The position numbers and the translations under genes were made by a program. This document shows positions 1-7,025 of a stretch of 17,789 nucleotides of DNA, one piece after another. The notes under the pieces were generated by a model. The model had not been told where the DNA came from. It worked only from the letters and a program-made list of their open reading frames with translations, and searched no databases. Numbering within the stretch: position 1 is the first letter of the stretch; each line of letters opens with the position of its first letter. Source of the DNA: an uncultured Butyricicoccus sp. (lineage in GTDB: Bacteria; Bacillota; Clostridia; Oscillospirales; Butyricicoccaceae); contig CAJUDU010000050.1 in the NCBI GenBank assembly GCA_910584935.1, forward strand, positions 1 to 17,789. The letters run 5' to 3'.

Positions 1-122
1 ATATTTATATTATATCACATTTTTGCGGATTTCGCATTATGCGGTATTGCCTTAACAAAATTATCGACTAAAATTTGTGCATTGAAGTTAGCGACTATTT
101 TTAATATACAGCTTATTGCAAC

Positions 123-148
123 AAAAAAGACACCTTTCAGTGTCTTTT
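123..148 (-). terminator. Intrinsic terminator of the first LacI-family gene
   Basis: A 9-bp stem (AAAAGACAC at 125-133 and GTGTCTTTT at 140-148) with a 6-nt loop lies 19 bp beyond the stop codon of the minus-strand regulator. In the minus direction the hairpin runs into six T residues (123-128). A discontinuous outer stem of TTGCAA/TTGCAA type extends it. Confidence 0.8.
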
Positions 149-167
149 GCAACGGGAAATATAGGTT

Positions 168-1202
168 TTACAGCATATTTTCTGCACAGATAATTGAAAT
201 CGCAGTATTGTTATCCTCGCAGACAGGTTGTTTGCCTTTGCGCAGCAAATCGCGCAGTAAAATAAGCGGCAGATAACCTTGCCGGTAGATATCTTGAGAA
301 ATAGTTAAATCGACCTCACCTTTTTTCAGCAGCGCTTTGGTATCCTTGGTGACATCATGGGAAATTACCCGGATTTTTCCGACCAGCCCAGCCGTGCGAA
401 TCGCCTCCACACAGCCAGCAACGCTGCGGTTTGCCATATAAACGGCATCCGGACGGTTTGGGTGCTGCAAAGCATCCAAAACCTTGCGATAGGTGACGTG
501 ATAATCATTATAAGTTTCCGCGACTGTGATTTGTCTGGAAGCAAAACCCAATTCAGAAAGTCGGGCGCAAAAACCATCCAAGCGGCTATGGTGTCCATAA
601 AATTCTAAATTACCTGCTAAAGCGAGGATATGCGCCGTTTTGGGGATGATTTTACTCATCAGTTCCCCCGCAATACGGCCGCTTTTCACATAATCTTGAC
701 CGATAAAACACAAACGGCGGCTTTCCGGTAAATCAGAATTAAATGTAATCACAGGAATGCCCTGTTTATCCAGTTCAGCAATTTTGTGTTCAATAGACAA
801 ATCATTCAGCGCACACAAAGCGATACCAGATATCCTTTGTACAGTAAAATCATCCAAATATTCATTCACTTCTCCAGGAATATCGGTTTGGCACTCTCGG
901 ATAATAACATCTACTTGGGCTTCCTGCAATTCTGCGCGTGCCGCGATAATACCGCGGAGAAACTCGGATTTGGTATAGCCTGACCAATTTGGCAGGATAA
1001 CACCGAGCTGCAGCGGTGTAAGTCCCAAAGCCTGCCGATGCAATTCGTGTGGGGATAGATAGCCAAGTTCCTGCACAGCTTGGAGCACACGTACGCGTAC
1101 ATCCTCGCGCACATAAGAGCGGTGGTTCAGCACGCGGTCCACAGTACCGCGGGATACGCCTGCATGATTAGCAACCATTTGTATCGTTGGGCGCTTACCC
1201 AT
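168..1202 (-). CDS. LacI-family transcriptional regulator with periplasmic-binding-protein-like sensor domain
   Basis: A 344-residue DNA-binding repressor or activator of LacI/GalR type. The N-terminal helix-turn-helix (residues about 5-30) reads IQMVANHAGVSRGTVDRVLN, followed by the hinge region (ELGYLSPHELHRQALGL) and a type-1 periplasmic-binding fold from about residue 65 (LGVILPNW) that should bind a sugar or polyol effector. The segment GIPVITFNSD with CFIGQDY is typical of ribose-binding-protein-like sensors. The start codon is ATG at 1202 with AAGGGG about 10 nt upstream. It is a clear paralogue of the regulator at 9925: both have VSRGTVDR, CFIG and an H-x-x-R-L-x-GF motif. It is divergent from the TIM-barrel gene at 1709. 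The effector is unknown; an inositol or keto-inositol is a reasonable guess from the other genes in the window. Confidence 0.93.
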   Translation of the reverse strand: MGKRPTIQMVANHAGVSRGTVDRVLNHRSYVREDVRVRVLQAVQELGYLSPHELHRQALGLTPLQLGVILPNWSGYTKSEFLRGIIAARAELQEAQVDVIIRECQTDIPGEVNEYLDDFTVQRISGIALCALNDLSIEHKIAELDKQGIPVITFNSDLPESRRLCFIGQDYVKSGRIAGELMSKIIPKTAHILALAGNLEFYGHHSRLDGFCARLSELGFASRQITVAETYNDYHVTYRKVLDALQHPNRPDAVYMANRSVAGCVEAIRTAGLVGKIRVISHDVTKDTKALLKKGEVDLTISQDIYRQGYLPLILLRDLLRKGKQPVCEDNNTAISIICAENML

Positions 1203-1227
1203 AAGACATCAACCCCTTTATAGAATC

Positions 1228-1257
1228 AGTATACCATAAAAACTGTGCATTGCACAA
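1228..1257 (-). promoter_or_regulatory. Sigma-A promoter of the first LacI-family gene with overlapping inverted repeat
   Basis: Read on the minus strand, the -35 is TTGTGC (1252-1257), the spacer is 18 bp and the -10 is TATACT (1228-1233), with an extended TG one base before the -10. The perfect 13-bp inverted repeat TGTGCATTGCACA (1244-1256) covers most of the -35 box. That placement fits autorepression by the LacI-family protein it drives, although binding is inferred. Confidence 0.7.
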
Positions 1258-1308
1258 TGGCTTTACAGCGGAGGAATTAAAATATCAGCATGAAAAAGGT
1301 AAAAATGC

Positions 1309-1321
1309 TGTGCATAGCACA
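1309..1321. promoter_or_regulatory. Second 13-bp inverted repeat, candidate distal operator
   Basis: TGTGCATAGCACA differs by one base from the repeat in the regulator's promoter at 1244-1256 and lies 65 bp (centre to centre) upstream of it. Two near-identical sites at this spacing could support cooperative binding or looping by a LacI-type tetramer or dimer pair. Confidence 0.4.
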
Positions 1322-1596
1322 CAAAACAAAACAGCAAGGATTATTGGGATATAAGTCCGAAAAAACGCAATTATCGTGATATTCACAAACAATAATATGA
1401 GATATCGCAAGAATGCTGAAAAATGCACACAAAAATTTATGCAGGCTGAAAGAAAACAGACACAAAGAATTGTCTGGATTGTGAAAAAGAAAGAAATGAA
1501 AATATTTTTGCGGTATAAATCAAAAAAACAGACAAATATCATATCATACACAACAAAATTTCATAAATATTAATAAATCAAAAATAAAAAATACAG

Positions 1597-1625
1597 TTGA
1601 CTTTTCACGTGCTGCGCCGTACAAT
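1597..1625 (+). promoter_or_regulatory. Sigma-A promoter of the hydroxypyruvate isomerase-like gene
   Basis: TTGACT (1597-1602), a 17-bp spacer and TACAAT (1620-1625) give a near-consensus promoter about 85 bp before the start codon. The spacer contains TTCACGTG (1604-1611), which matches the left half and centre of the palindromes upstream of the symporter and in the iolG promoter. Only one half is well conserved, so common control is plausible but not shown. Confidence 0.75.
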
Positions 1626-1708
1626 AAAGTTACAAAAGCACGGAGAAACATTTATAAGCTGCTGGGTGATTCTGGTGGCAAAAAGATTTTTTGAGGAGTG
1701 TATATTTT

Positions 1709-2494
1709 ATGAAATTCATGCGTTCTGCTTGCATTGAGCCAATGTATTCTGAAATCCCATTCCTGGACCGTTTCCAGGCAGCAAAAGAGGATGGGTTTGA
1801 ATATGTAGAATTTTGGAGCTGGACAGATAAAGATTTGGATGCTGTCAAAGCAGCCGCGGAAAAGGCTGGCATTGGTATTTCCGGGTTTAATGGCGATGCG
1901 GATTTTTCCCTGATTGACCCAACTCACAAAGAAAAATATCTGGATTTCCTGAAAAAATCGGTTGCCGCAGCACAGAAAATCGGTGCAAAATCGGTAACAA
2001 TTCATTCCAATGCCTTAGGGGACGGTGGCATTGTTGTCAATCATTATACGGAATTATCCGATACGGTAAAGCTGTGTTCCATGTATGATATGCTGCTGGA
2101 CTGTGCAAAAATTGCGGAGCAAAGCGGCATTGCCATGAATTTAGAACCGCTGAATATCACCACTGACCATGTGGGTAATTTCCTTGCACATACCCAAATG
2201 GCGGCAGAAATGACCCGTCTGATTGGCAGTCCAATGCTGAAAGTGCTGTATGATGTTTATCATATGCAGTTAAATGAAGGGGCAATTTGTGATACGATTA
2301 AAGCAAATGCCGACCAGCTTGGGCATATCCATGTAGCCGATGCGCCAGGGCGTCACGAACCGGGTACAGGCGAAATCAATTATGCTAAAGTATTTGCCTG
2401 CTTAGAAGAAGTAGGTTATACAGGGCGCATTGGGTTTGAGTTATTCCCAGAAACCGATACCAAAACAGCAGTCAAAGCAATCATGAGTTATTAA
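1709..2494 (+). CDS. Hydroxypyruvate isomerase-family TIM-barrel sugar isomerase
   Basis: A 261-residue xylose-isomerase-like TIM barrel of the Hyi group. Likely metal ligands are E146 (NLEPLN), D182 with H185 (YDVYH), H208 (HIHVAD) and E244 (FELFPE). The segment PGRHEPGTGEINY (213-225) is the family hallmark and suggests isomerisation of hydroxypyruvate and tartronate semialdehyde or a similar small keto-sugar. The ATG at 1709 is chosen because GAGGAG (1693-1698) lies 10 nt upstream; the frame is open to a TTG at 1691, but that codon overlaps the ribosome binding site. The gene is monocistronic, with its own promoter and terminator. Homologues of this fold take part in inositol, xylose and glyoxylate pathways. 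Given iolG and iolI in the window, the true substrate could be an inositol-derived keto compound. Confidence 0.88.
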   Translation: MKFMRSACIEPMYSEIPFLDRFQAAKEDGFEYVEFWSWTDKDLDAVKAAAEKAGIGISGFNGDADFSLIDPTHKEKYLDFLKKSVAAAQKIGAKSVTIHSNALGDGGIVVNHYTELSDTVKLCSMYDMLLDCAKIAEQSGIAMNLEPLNITTDHVGNFLAHTQMAAEMTRLIGSPMLKVLYDVYHMQLNEGAICDTIKANADQLGHIHVADAPGRHEPGTGEINYAKVFACLEEVGYTGRIGFELFPETDTKTAVKAIMSY

Positions 2495-2511
2495 GATACC
2501 TCCATAGAAAA

Positions 2512-2545
2512 CCGGTATAGCAGAATATGCTATACCGGCTTTTTT
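2512..2545 (+). terminator. Intrinsic terminator of the hydroxypyruvate isomerase-like gene
   Basis: A perfect 11-bp stem (CCGGTATAGCA 2512-2522 and TGCTATACCGG 2528-2538) with a 5-nt loop is followed by C and six T residues. It begins 17 bp after the stop codon. Confidence 0.93.
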
Positions 2546-2699
2546 GATGCAGACAGGGCATACGTATAAAATATAAATCACTAAAACTGAGATATATAAC
2601 ATGGAACACAGAGAAATCTAACCACCATGAACTGCAAATAAACTTTGCGCAGTAAAAATCCTACAGCATCACACTTGTTTTGGCAGAGTCTAAAACACC

Positions 2700-2728
2700 T
2701 TGTATTGCTTGTTCAGTCGTGATATACT
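2700..2728 (+). promoter_or_regulatory. Probable promoter of phoH
   Basis: TATACT at 2723-2728 is a good -10 box. A weak -35 (TTGTAT, 2700-2705) lies 17 bp upstream. The predicted RNA start gives a leader of about 60 nt. Confidence 0.5.
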
Positions 2729-2794
2729 GAAAGCAGATTACATGATGGGCCAAGGCGAAGATGCCGCGCCGGTTGCCCGGAAAGCGAGGAGCAT

Positions 2795-3811
2795 TTGCAC
2801 AGCGAAAAAATAGCGTTGGATGTTTCAGCCATGCAGGAGTTATTTGGCGTGGACGATGCCAATATAGGAACCATAGAAAAAGGGCTTTCGGTTAGCATAT
2901 CCGCCCGTGGTGGATATGTAGAAGCTGCCGGTGCAGAAGAAAATGTTCGGCTTGCCATAGAAACCTTGCGCACGCTTGAGAAGATGTATAAAAATGGGGA
3001 AGCAATCAATGATTTTGCCGTATCCCGTGCGATTGATTTAGTGCGGGAAGGGCAAGGCGAAGCCATGGTTGCAGCAATGAAGGATACAGTTGCAATTGCG
3101 CACAATGGTGCGCCAGTCAAATGCCGAACCATAGGGCAGCGCAATTATGTAGAAGCCATGCGCAAAAATACGGTAACCATTTGCATTGGGCCAGCAGGCA
3201 CAGGCAAAACCTATCTTGCTGTAGCGGCAGTGGTAGGGATGTTGCGGCGCAAAGAGATTGAGCGGATTATTATGTGTCGTCCTGCGGTAGAAGCGGGGGA
3301 AAAATTAGGTTTTCTGCCAGGTGATTTACAAAATAAAGTTGACCCATATTTGCGTCCATTATATGACGCATTAGATGAACTGCTAGGACATGATACAGTA
3401 CAGCGGTATATAGAAAACCGCACCATTGAGATTGCGCCGCTGGCATATATGCGTGGGCGCACCTTAAAAAATGCGGGCTGCCTGATTGATGAATGCCAGA
3501 ATATGACGTTAGTATCACATAAGTTAATACTAACCCGTTTAGGGGAAGGTTCACGCATGATTTTAACTGGGGATATTACCCAAATTGACCTGCCTGCGGG
3601 GACGGAATCCGGGCTTGCGAAATGTGCGGATTTACTGCGGGATATTGAAGGCATTGGGGTAGTTCGGCTGAACAGCCGGGATGTGATTCGGCATAAGCTG
3701 GTTGGACAGATTGTCAAGGCGTTTGACAAATATGAAGGGCAGAAAAAGGACAAGAAAGTATCAAAGGGCAGCAAATATCATTTCAAACGAATAACCGGGC
3801 AAAAAAAATAA
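2795..3811 (+). CDS. phoH: PhoH-family ATPase
   Basis: A 338-residue cytoplasmic P-loop ATPase of the PhoH family, thought to act in RNA metabolism next to ribosome-maturation and RNA-decay factors. The N-terminal 100 residues resemble the KH-like domain. Walker A is GPAGTGKT (132-139), followed by the conserved RPAVEAGEKLGFLPGDL region. Walker B is CLIDECQN (D232, E233), and TGDITQIDLP is the sensor region. The tail is lysine-rich. The start is set at TTG 2795 because the frame contains no ATG or GTG between an upstream stop (2720) and there; GAGGAG (2786-2791) is present but unusually close (3 nt). The gene stands alone, whereas in many Clostridia phoH sits beside yqfD and ybeY. Confidence 0.95.
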   Translation: MHSEKIALDVSAMQELFGVDDANIGTIEKGLSVSISARGGYVEAAGAEENVRLAIETLRTLEKMYKNGEAINDFAVSRAIDLVREGQGEAMVAAMKDTVAIAHNGAPVKCRTIGQRNYVEAMRKNTVTICIGPAGTGKTYLAVAAVVGMLRRKEIERIIMCRPAVEAGEKLGFLPGDLQNKVDPYLRPLYDALDELLGHDTVQRYIENRTIEIAPLAYMRGRTLKNAGCLIDECQNMTLVSHKLILTRLGEGSRMILTGDITQIDLPAGTESGLAKCADLLRDIEGIGVVRLNSRDVIRHKLVGQIVKAFDKYEGQKKDKKVSKGSKYHFKRITGQKK

Positions 3812-3820
3812 AAACGGATA

Positions 3821-3868
3821 AAAAGGCATCCCGCCTGTGATGAAGCAAAGGCGGGATGCTTTAGTTTT
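3821..3868. terminator. Bidirectional terminator between phoH and sdpI
   Basis: The stem GCATCCCGCC (3826-3835) and GGCGGGATGC (3850-3859) encloses a 14-nt loop. T-rich tracts follow on both strands (TTTAGTTTT on plus, CTTTTT on minus), so it can end both the plus-strand phoH and the minus-strand sdpRI transcripts. Confidence 0.88.
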
Positions 3869-4517
3869 AAGGTTGCTGTTCACTTTGACGGTACCACCAC
3901 CAGCTACACACCATGGGGATAAGCCAAATGGTAAGGGCAGAAAGCAGGATAGCAACCATCCGTGCGTAGTTATTGGGGATAAACGCGGCAGCAATAATAA
4001 CAAACCCACTGCCAAACATAAGCCGGCCGCCAAGGCGCTGGGTGCGCAGCCAGACTTTTTCGCTGGAAATTGTCCAAGGGGTACGGATACCGACAAACCA
4101 GTTAGAGCGAAATTTGGGCATCATATTGCCAAGGACAGTAAACAGTAAACCGCAGCCAATGCAGACAATCATAATGACATTGACTGTGCCGGGGCAGAAG
4201 GATTCAATCAGGGTAATGCCCAACATAATCAGGATAAACAGCATTAAGACCATCTTGAACAGAATATAAGACCCACGGAATTTATCATAATTATGGCGTT
4301 TTGGGTCTATGCGCGGAGAAATGCCGAGCATAAGCATTAAAAATGGGGACAATGCACCAATTACCCAAAGATGTGCTTTGGCGCGATATGTCACATTGCC
4401 ATCAAACTGCCATTGCATTGGCACTTGGTCAGGTAGGCGTGAATAAAGTGCCGCAATGAGTACAAGGGGCAGAAATGCTAATATCCAAGCGAATACCTGC
4501 AATTTATTCTTTTTCAT
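3867..4517 (-). CDS. sdpI: SdpI-family membrane protein (DUF1648 and SdpI domains)
   Basis: A 216-residue integral membrane protein with about six transmembrane helices. The first helix (residues 8-25) is followed by the DUF1648 motif LPDQVPMQWQFDG (28-40). The second half holds the SdpI signature NWFVGIRTPWTISSEKVW (139-156). In Bacillus subtilis SdpI gives immunity to the SdpC toxin and, when bound by it, sequesters the repressor SdpR at the membrane. The ATG at 4517 is preferred because GAGGTGG lies 5 nt upstream; it overlaps the end of sdpR by 14 nt, which suggests translational coupling. The frame extends upstream to 4562 inside sdpR but without a ribosome binding site. No SdpC-like toxin gene is in the window. 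Confidence 0.92.
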   Translation of the reverse strand: MKKNKLQVFAWILAFLPLVLIAALYSRLPDQVPMQWQFDGNVTYRAKAHLWVIGALSPFLMLMLGISPRIDPKRHNYDKFRGSYILFKMVLMLFILIMLGITLIESFCPGTVNVIMIVCIGCGLLFTVLGNMMPKFRSNWFVGIRTPWTISSEKVWLRTQRLGGRLMFGSGFVIIAAAFIPNNYARMVAILLSALTIWLIPMVCSWWWYRQSEQQP

Positions 4518-4782
4518 GTTTTCCACCTCGCAATAAGCCAAACCAGCCAATGATTTCATCAACCACCGACATATTCAGCTCATAATAAATATATTTTCCG
4601 CGTTTTTCATCCAGTATCAGCCCTGCATCCCGCAGGACGGATAGGTGATGTGAAATGGTTGCGCCGGATACCTGGAACTTTGCGGCGATATCGCCAGCCG
4701 CCAGGCTGCCATTTTGGAGCAGCTGGAGGATTTCGCGCCGGGTTGGGTCAGAAAGCGCTTTAAATGTCTGTTGGAAACCCAT
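4504..4782 (-). CDS. sdpR: ArsR-family autorepressor, SdpR-like
   Basis: A 92-residue winged-helix regulator. The N-terminal signature LSDPTRREILQLLQ (10-23), the recognition helix region VSGATISHHLSVLRDAGL (38-55) and the wing (EKRGKYIYYELN, 59-70) are all clear. It contains no cysteine and no ELCVCD motif, so it is not a metal sensor of the ArsR/SmtB type. Together with the overlapping sdpI it forms the SdpRI pair, where the repressor is thought to be controlled by membrane sequestration. The ATG at 4782 is chosen because AAAGGAA (4791-4797) is 8 nt upstream; a GTG at 4788 would be too close. Two operator-like palindromes lie in its promoter region. Confidence 0.92.
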   Translation of the reverse strand: MGFQQTFKALSDPTRREILQLLQNGSLAAGDIAAKFQVSGATISHHLSVLRDAGLILDEKRGKYIYYELNMSVVDEIIGWFGLLRGGKHEKE

Positions 4783-4802
4783 AGGCACCGTTCCTTTCGT
4801 TG

Positions 4803-4826
4803 ATATTTAGATGTCCATCTAAATAT
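4803..4826. promoter_or_regulatory. Primary SdpR operator (24-bp palindrome)
   Basis: The arms ATATTTAGATG (4803-4813) and CATCTAAATAT (4816-4826) are perfect inverted repeats around TC. The site covers the expected transcription start, the normal place for ArsR-family autorepression. Confidence 0.85.
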
Positions 4827-4855
4827 ATGATACACTGGCGGCAGAGAAAAGTCAA
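4827..4855 (-). promoter_or_regulatory. Sigma-A promoter of sdpRI
   Basis: On the minus strand TTGACT (4850-4855) is followed by a 17-bp spacer and TATCAT (4827-4832). The operator palindrome begins directly after the -10 box. Confidence 0.88.
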
Positions 4856-4862
4856 GGGAAAC

Positions 4863-4882
4863 ATTTAGATATTTATCGAAAT
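4863..4882. promoter_or_regulatory. Secondary SdpR operator candidate
   Basis: ATTTAGAT (4863-4870), 4 nt, ATCGAAAT (4875-4882) repeats the core of the primary operator with the same 4-nt spacing and one mismatch. It sits just upstream of the -35 box and next to the terminator hairpin at 4886-4919. Confidence 0.6.
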
Positions 4883-4919
4883 AAAAATGTCACGGTTCCC
4901 AGTGGGGAACCGTGACATT
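4877..4919 (-). terminator. Distal intrinsic terminator of the iolG-iolI operon
   Basis: A perfect 15-bp stem (AATGTCACGGTTCCC 4886-4900 and its complement 4905-4919) with a 4-nt loop. In the minus direction the T-rich tail TTTTTATTT follows. It shields the sdpR promoter from read-through. Confidence 0.85.
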
Positions 4920-4920
4920 A

Positions 4921-4957
4921 AAGAAAAGCTGCGGCAATCAGCACAGCCGCAGCTTTT
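4921..4957 (-). terminator. Proximal intrinsic terminator of the iolG-iolI operon
   Basis: A 12-bp stem (AAAAGCTGCGGC 4924-4935 and GCCGCAGCTTTT 4946-4957) with a 10-nt loop, about 45 bp after the iolI stop codon. The minus-strand tail is TTTTCTTT. Confidence 0.85.
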
Positions 4958-5002
4958 ATCAATGAGAAACGATATAGCAATCAGGGAAAATAGGGATTAC
5001 AC

Positions 5003-5872
5003 TTAGCCCCAGTATTTTGCAACGTGTGCCTTGGTAACTTCAGCAGCCTTTGCAATGTTTTCTTCATTGGTCAGCTTGTAGTAATCAGGGCGGAATACTT
5101 CCATGGTGCAGACGTCGCCTTCAAAGCCGATCTTTTTGAGGGTATCTGCATAGCGTTTATGGTCGAGGCAGTCGCCTGGTTCGCCTGGCCACAGGCGCTT
5201 TTCGTCGTTGTTGTAAGCAGCGCCGCAAGGCATATTTTCCATGCCATTGAGGTGCCATACAAAGATTTTCTTGCCGTCTGCTTTTTCCAGAGCGTCGAAA
5301 GAAGAAGCCATTGCATGGAAGTGGTACTGGTCGAGGGTGATACCAACCAGCGGATGGTTTACTTCCTGCACGATAGCGTAAGCATCTTCAAAGCGGTTGA
5401 TGGACATTGTTGGTGCGCCGCAGAATTCGATAGACAGTTTAATGCCATGTGGTTCAACCTTCTTGACCATTTCTTTAATGACTGCAACGGCATCAGCTTT
5501 AATTTCGTCAATTGTAGCATGGACTGGCAGATCCATAGATGGTACAACAACAATCATTTTGCATTGCAGTTTGAGGCAGTCAGCAATAATCTGGTCAAGT
5601 TTTGCCATAACAGCGTCTTTTTCTTCCTGGGTCTGTTTCATGTTGAAGAATACCAGAGCGTTGTAAGAAAGCATTTTCAGGTTATGGCTTGGGTCATCAA
5701 ACCATTTTGCCAAATCGTCGATGGTATATTTGCCAGCGGCGATTTCGCGGTCGAGGCATTCAGACTGGATATCGATATAGTCGATGCCATATTTTTCGCA
5801 CAGGTCGAGGTCTTCCAGCACAGAGTGGTTTTCGCAGAAACGGTTGCAGCCTTCATTAAAACCGATTTTCAT
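5003..5872 (-). CDS. iolI: 2-keto-myo-inositol isomerase (inosose isomerase, IolI-like)
   Basis: A 289-residue TIM-barrel enzyme very like Bacillus subtilis IolI as I remember it: shared stretches include DLCEKYGIDYI, NALVFFN, HFHAMAS, ADGKKIF and FRPDYYKLT. IolI interconverts 2-keto-myo-inositol and 1-keto-D-chiro-inositol, linking inositol stereoisomers. Predicted metal ligands are E149 (SIEFCG), D181 (TLDQYH), H207 (VWHLNG) and E258 (TMEVF), matching the E-D-H-E set of the family. The start is ATG 5872 with AAGGAG about 10 nt upstream. It is the second gene of an operon with iolG, 94 bp downstream of it, with a GC-rich hairpin in the gap. A related activity such as IolE-type dehydration or IolH is possible but fits less well. 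Confidence 0.9.
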   Translation of the reverse strand: MKIGFNEGCNRFCENHSVLEDLDLCEKYGIDYIDIQSECLDREIAAGKYTIDDLAKWFDDPSHNLKMLSYNALVFFNMKQTQEEKDAVMAKLDQIIADCLKLQCKMIVVVPSMDLPVHATIDEIKADAVAVIKEMVKKVEPHGIKLSIEFCGAPTMSINRFEDAYAIVQEVNHPLVGITLDQYHFHAMASSFDALEKADGKKIFVWHLNGMENMPCGAAYNNDEKRLWPGEPGDCLDHKRYADTLKKIGFEGDVCTMEVFRPDYYKLTNEENIAKAAEVTKAHVAKYWG

Positions 5873-5924
5873 GGTGAGTAATCTCCTTTATTTCCTGATA
5901 AGTAAGCGGTAAGGTAAGGGACAG

Positions 5925-5955
5925 CCGCCGCCCGCCCTGTATTAGCGGGCGGCGG
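5925..5955 (-). other. GC-only hairpin between iolG and iolI
   Basis: A perfect 11-bp all-GC stem (CCGCCGCCCGC 5925-5935 and GCGGGCGGCGG 5945-5955) with a 9-nt loop fills the gap between the two cistrons. No U-tract follows on the minus strand, so it is unlikely to terminate. It may stabilise the upstream mRNA or impose different expression levels on the two genes. Confidence 0.7.
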
Positions 5956-5966
5956 GAAAAGGTAAC

Positions 5967-6980
5967 TTATTTCTTATAGAAATCCGGGGTGCCGCCGGTA
6001 ACAACTTTTTCGATTGCGCCAGAAGTCTGGGATTTTACGAGTGCGTCAGCGGTGATGGAAGCAACATAGCCATCCCAAGCGGAGGAACCGCTGGTTTCGC
6101 CCTTCAGTGCATGGTCAACCCAGTCTTGGATTTCAACGTCATAGGAATCAATGAAGCGGAGGATCCAGTTGTCTTCGATTTTTGTGGAAACATTGTTTGC
6201 ATAGCGTACGGTTGGGAAGGATGGGCAGGGCAGATTTACAACACCGTTTTCGCAAACAACTTCGCAGTTGATATCGTAGCCAAAGCCGCAGTTTACATTG
6301 ACTTCGAGTACAACGACAACGCCGCCCTTGGTTTTGAGGATCATAACCTGAGGATCTTTCAGACCCTTGTGTGCTTTTGCGGAGGAACGCGGCATAATGC
6401 ACTGTACTTCGTCCCATTCATCGTTGACGAGCCAAGGCAGGCAGTCGATTTCATGGATTGCGGTATCAGTAACAGCCATTGCGGTGGTATAATCTTCTGC
6501 AACGCCGTCTGCGCGGTGGGTGCATTTTACAACCATTGGGGCGCCGAACTTGCCGGAGTCCAGCAGTTCCTTGACTTGGTTATAGCCACGGTCATAGCGG
6601 CGCATAAAGCCGACCTGAACCAGATGTTTGCCGGAGGCGATTTCTGCATCGACAACTTCTTTGCAGTCTGCCGCAGTATTTGCGAGGGGCTTTTCGCTGA
6701 ATACCGGCTTGCCAGCCTTAATAGCAGCGATAACTGGGTCTTTATGGAATGCGCCTGGGGTTGTTACGACAACTGCGTTGACATCGGGGTCATTGATTGC
6801 CGCATTAAAGTCGGTGTAGACTTTTACGCCTTCGCCAGCGATTTCAGCGCCTTTTTTTGCGCCTTCCTCGAATACATCGCACACAGCGACAACAGAAGCG
6901 TCCTTGATGCGGTTTTGGATCCTTTCGATGTGTTCGCGGCCAATCATGCCACAACCGATGACAGCAATGTTCAATGCCAT
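5967..6980 (-). CDS. iolG: Inositol 2-dehydrogenase (Gfo/Idh/MocA family)
   Basis: A 337-residue NAD-dependent dehydrogenase that oxidises myo-inositol (or D-chiro-inositol) to the 2-keto form, the first step of inositol catabolism. The Rossmann dinucleotide motif is IGCGMIG (8-14). The EKP motif places K97, and TDTAIHEID places D172 and H176, the same numbering as the catalytic Lys97-Asp172-His176 triad of B. subtilis inositol dehydrogenase. GFMRRYDRGY (124-133) and the region around DPQ (209-211) to GYDINCEVV (234-242) are also typical of IolG rather than of other Gfo/Idh members. The start is ATG 6980 with GGAGG 8 nt upstream. It is first in the iolG-iolI operon, with a structured leader and an operator inside the promoter. 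Confidence 0.93.
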   Translation of the reverse strand: MALNIAVIGCGMIGREHIERIQNRIKDASVVAVCDVFEEGAKKGAEIAGEGVKVYTDFNAAINDPDVNAVVVTTPGAFHKDPVIAAIKAGKPVFSEKPLANTAADCKEVVDAEIASGKHLVQVGFMRRYDRGYNQVKELLDSGKFGAPMVVKCTHRADGVAEDYTTAMAVTDTAIHEIDCLPWLVNDEWDEVQCIMPRSSAKAHKGLKDPQVMILKTKGGVVVVLEVNVNCGFGYDINCEVVCENGVVNLPCPSFPTVRYANNVSTKIEDNWILRFIDSYDVEIQDWVDHALKGETSGSSAWDGYVASITADALVKSQTSGAIEKVVTGGTPDFYKK

Positions 6981-7025
6981 AATTTATTCCTCCATTTTAA
7001 TAAAATTATGAATTTTGAATCGTTT

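Larger units (their letters stand above)
1203..1708. other. Divergent intergenic region, AT-rich, no gene
   Basis: This stretch separates the minus-strand LacI-type gene from the plus-strand TIM-barrel gene. It holds the regulator promoter, two 13-bp inverted repeats, and the downstream promoter at 1597-1625. The middle (about 1330-1590) is very A-rich with short purine runs. Open frames there are low-complexity, lack ribosome binding sites and look accidental. Confidence 0.75.
2495..2794. other. Intergenic region between the TIM-barrel gene and phoH
   Basis: Apart from the terminator at 2512-2545 and the phoH promoter at 2700-2728, nothing recognisable is present. A short frame from 2742 to 2813 overlaps the phoH start region but has no convincing ribosome binding site. 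Confidence 0.6.

Noticed and set aside
1277..1573. Hydrophobic frames in the AT-rich spacer between the first regulator and the TIM-barrel gene
   Set aside because: They are explained by runs of A and T, with no start signals and no recognisable sequence pattern.
2742..2813. Short upstream frame overlapping the phoH start, considered as a leader peptide
   Set aside because: No Shine-Dalgarno precedes its ATG codons and no attenuator-like structure follows.
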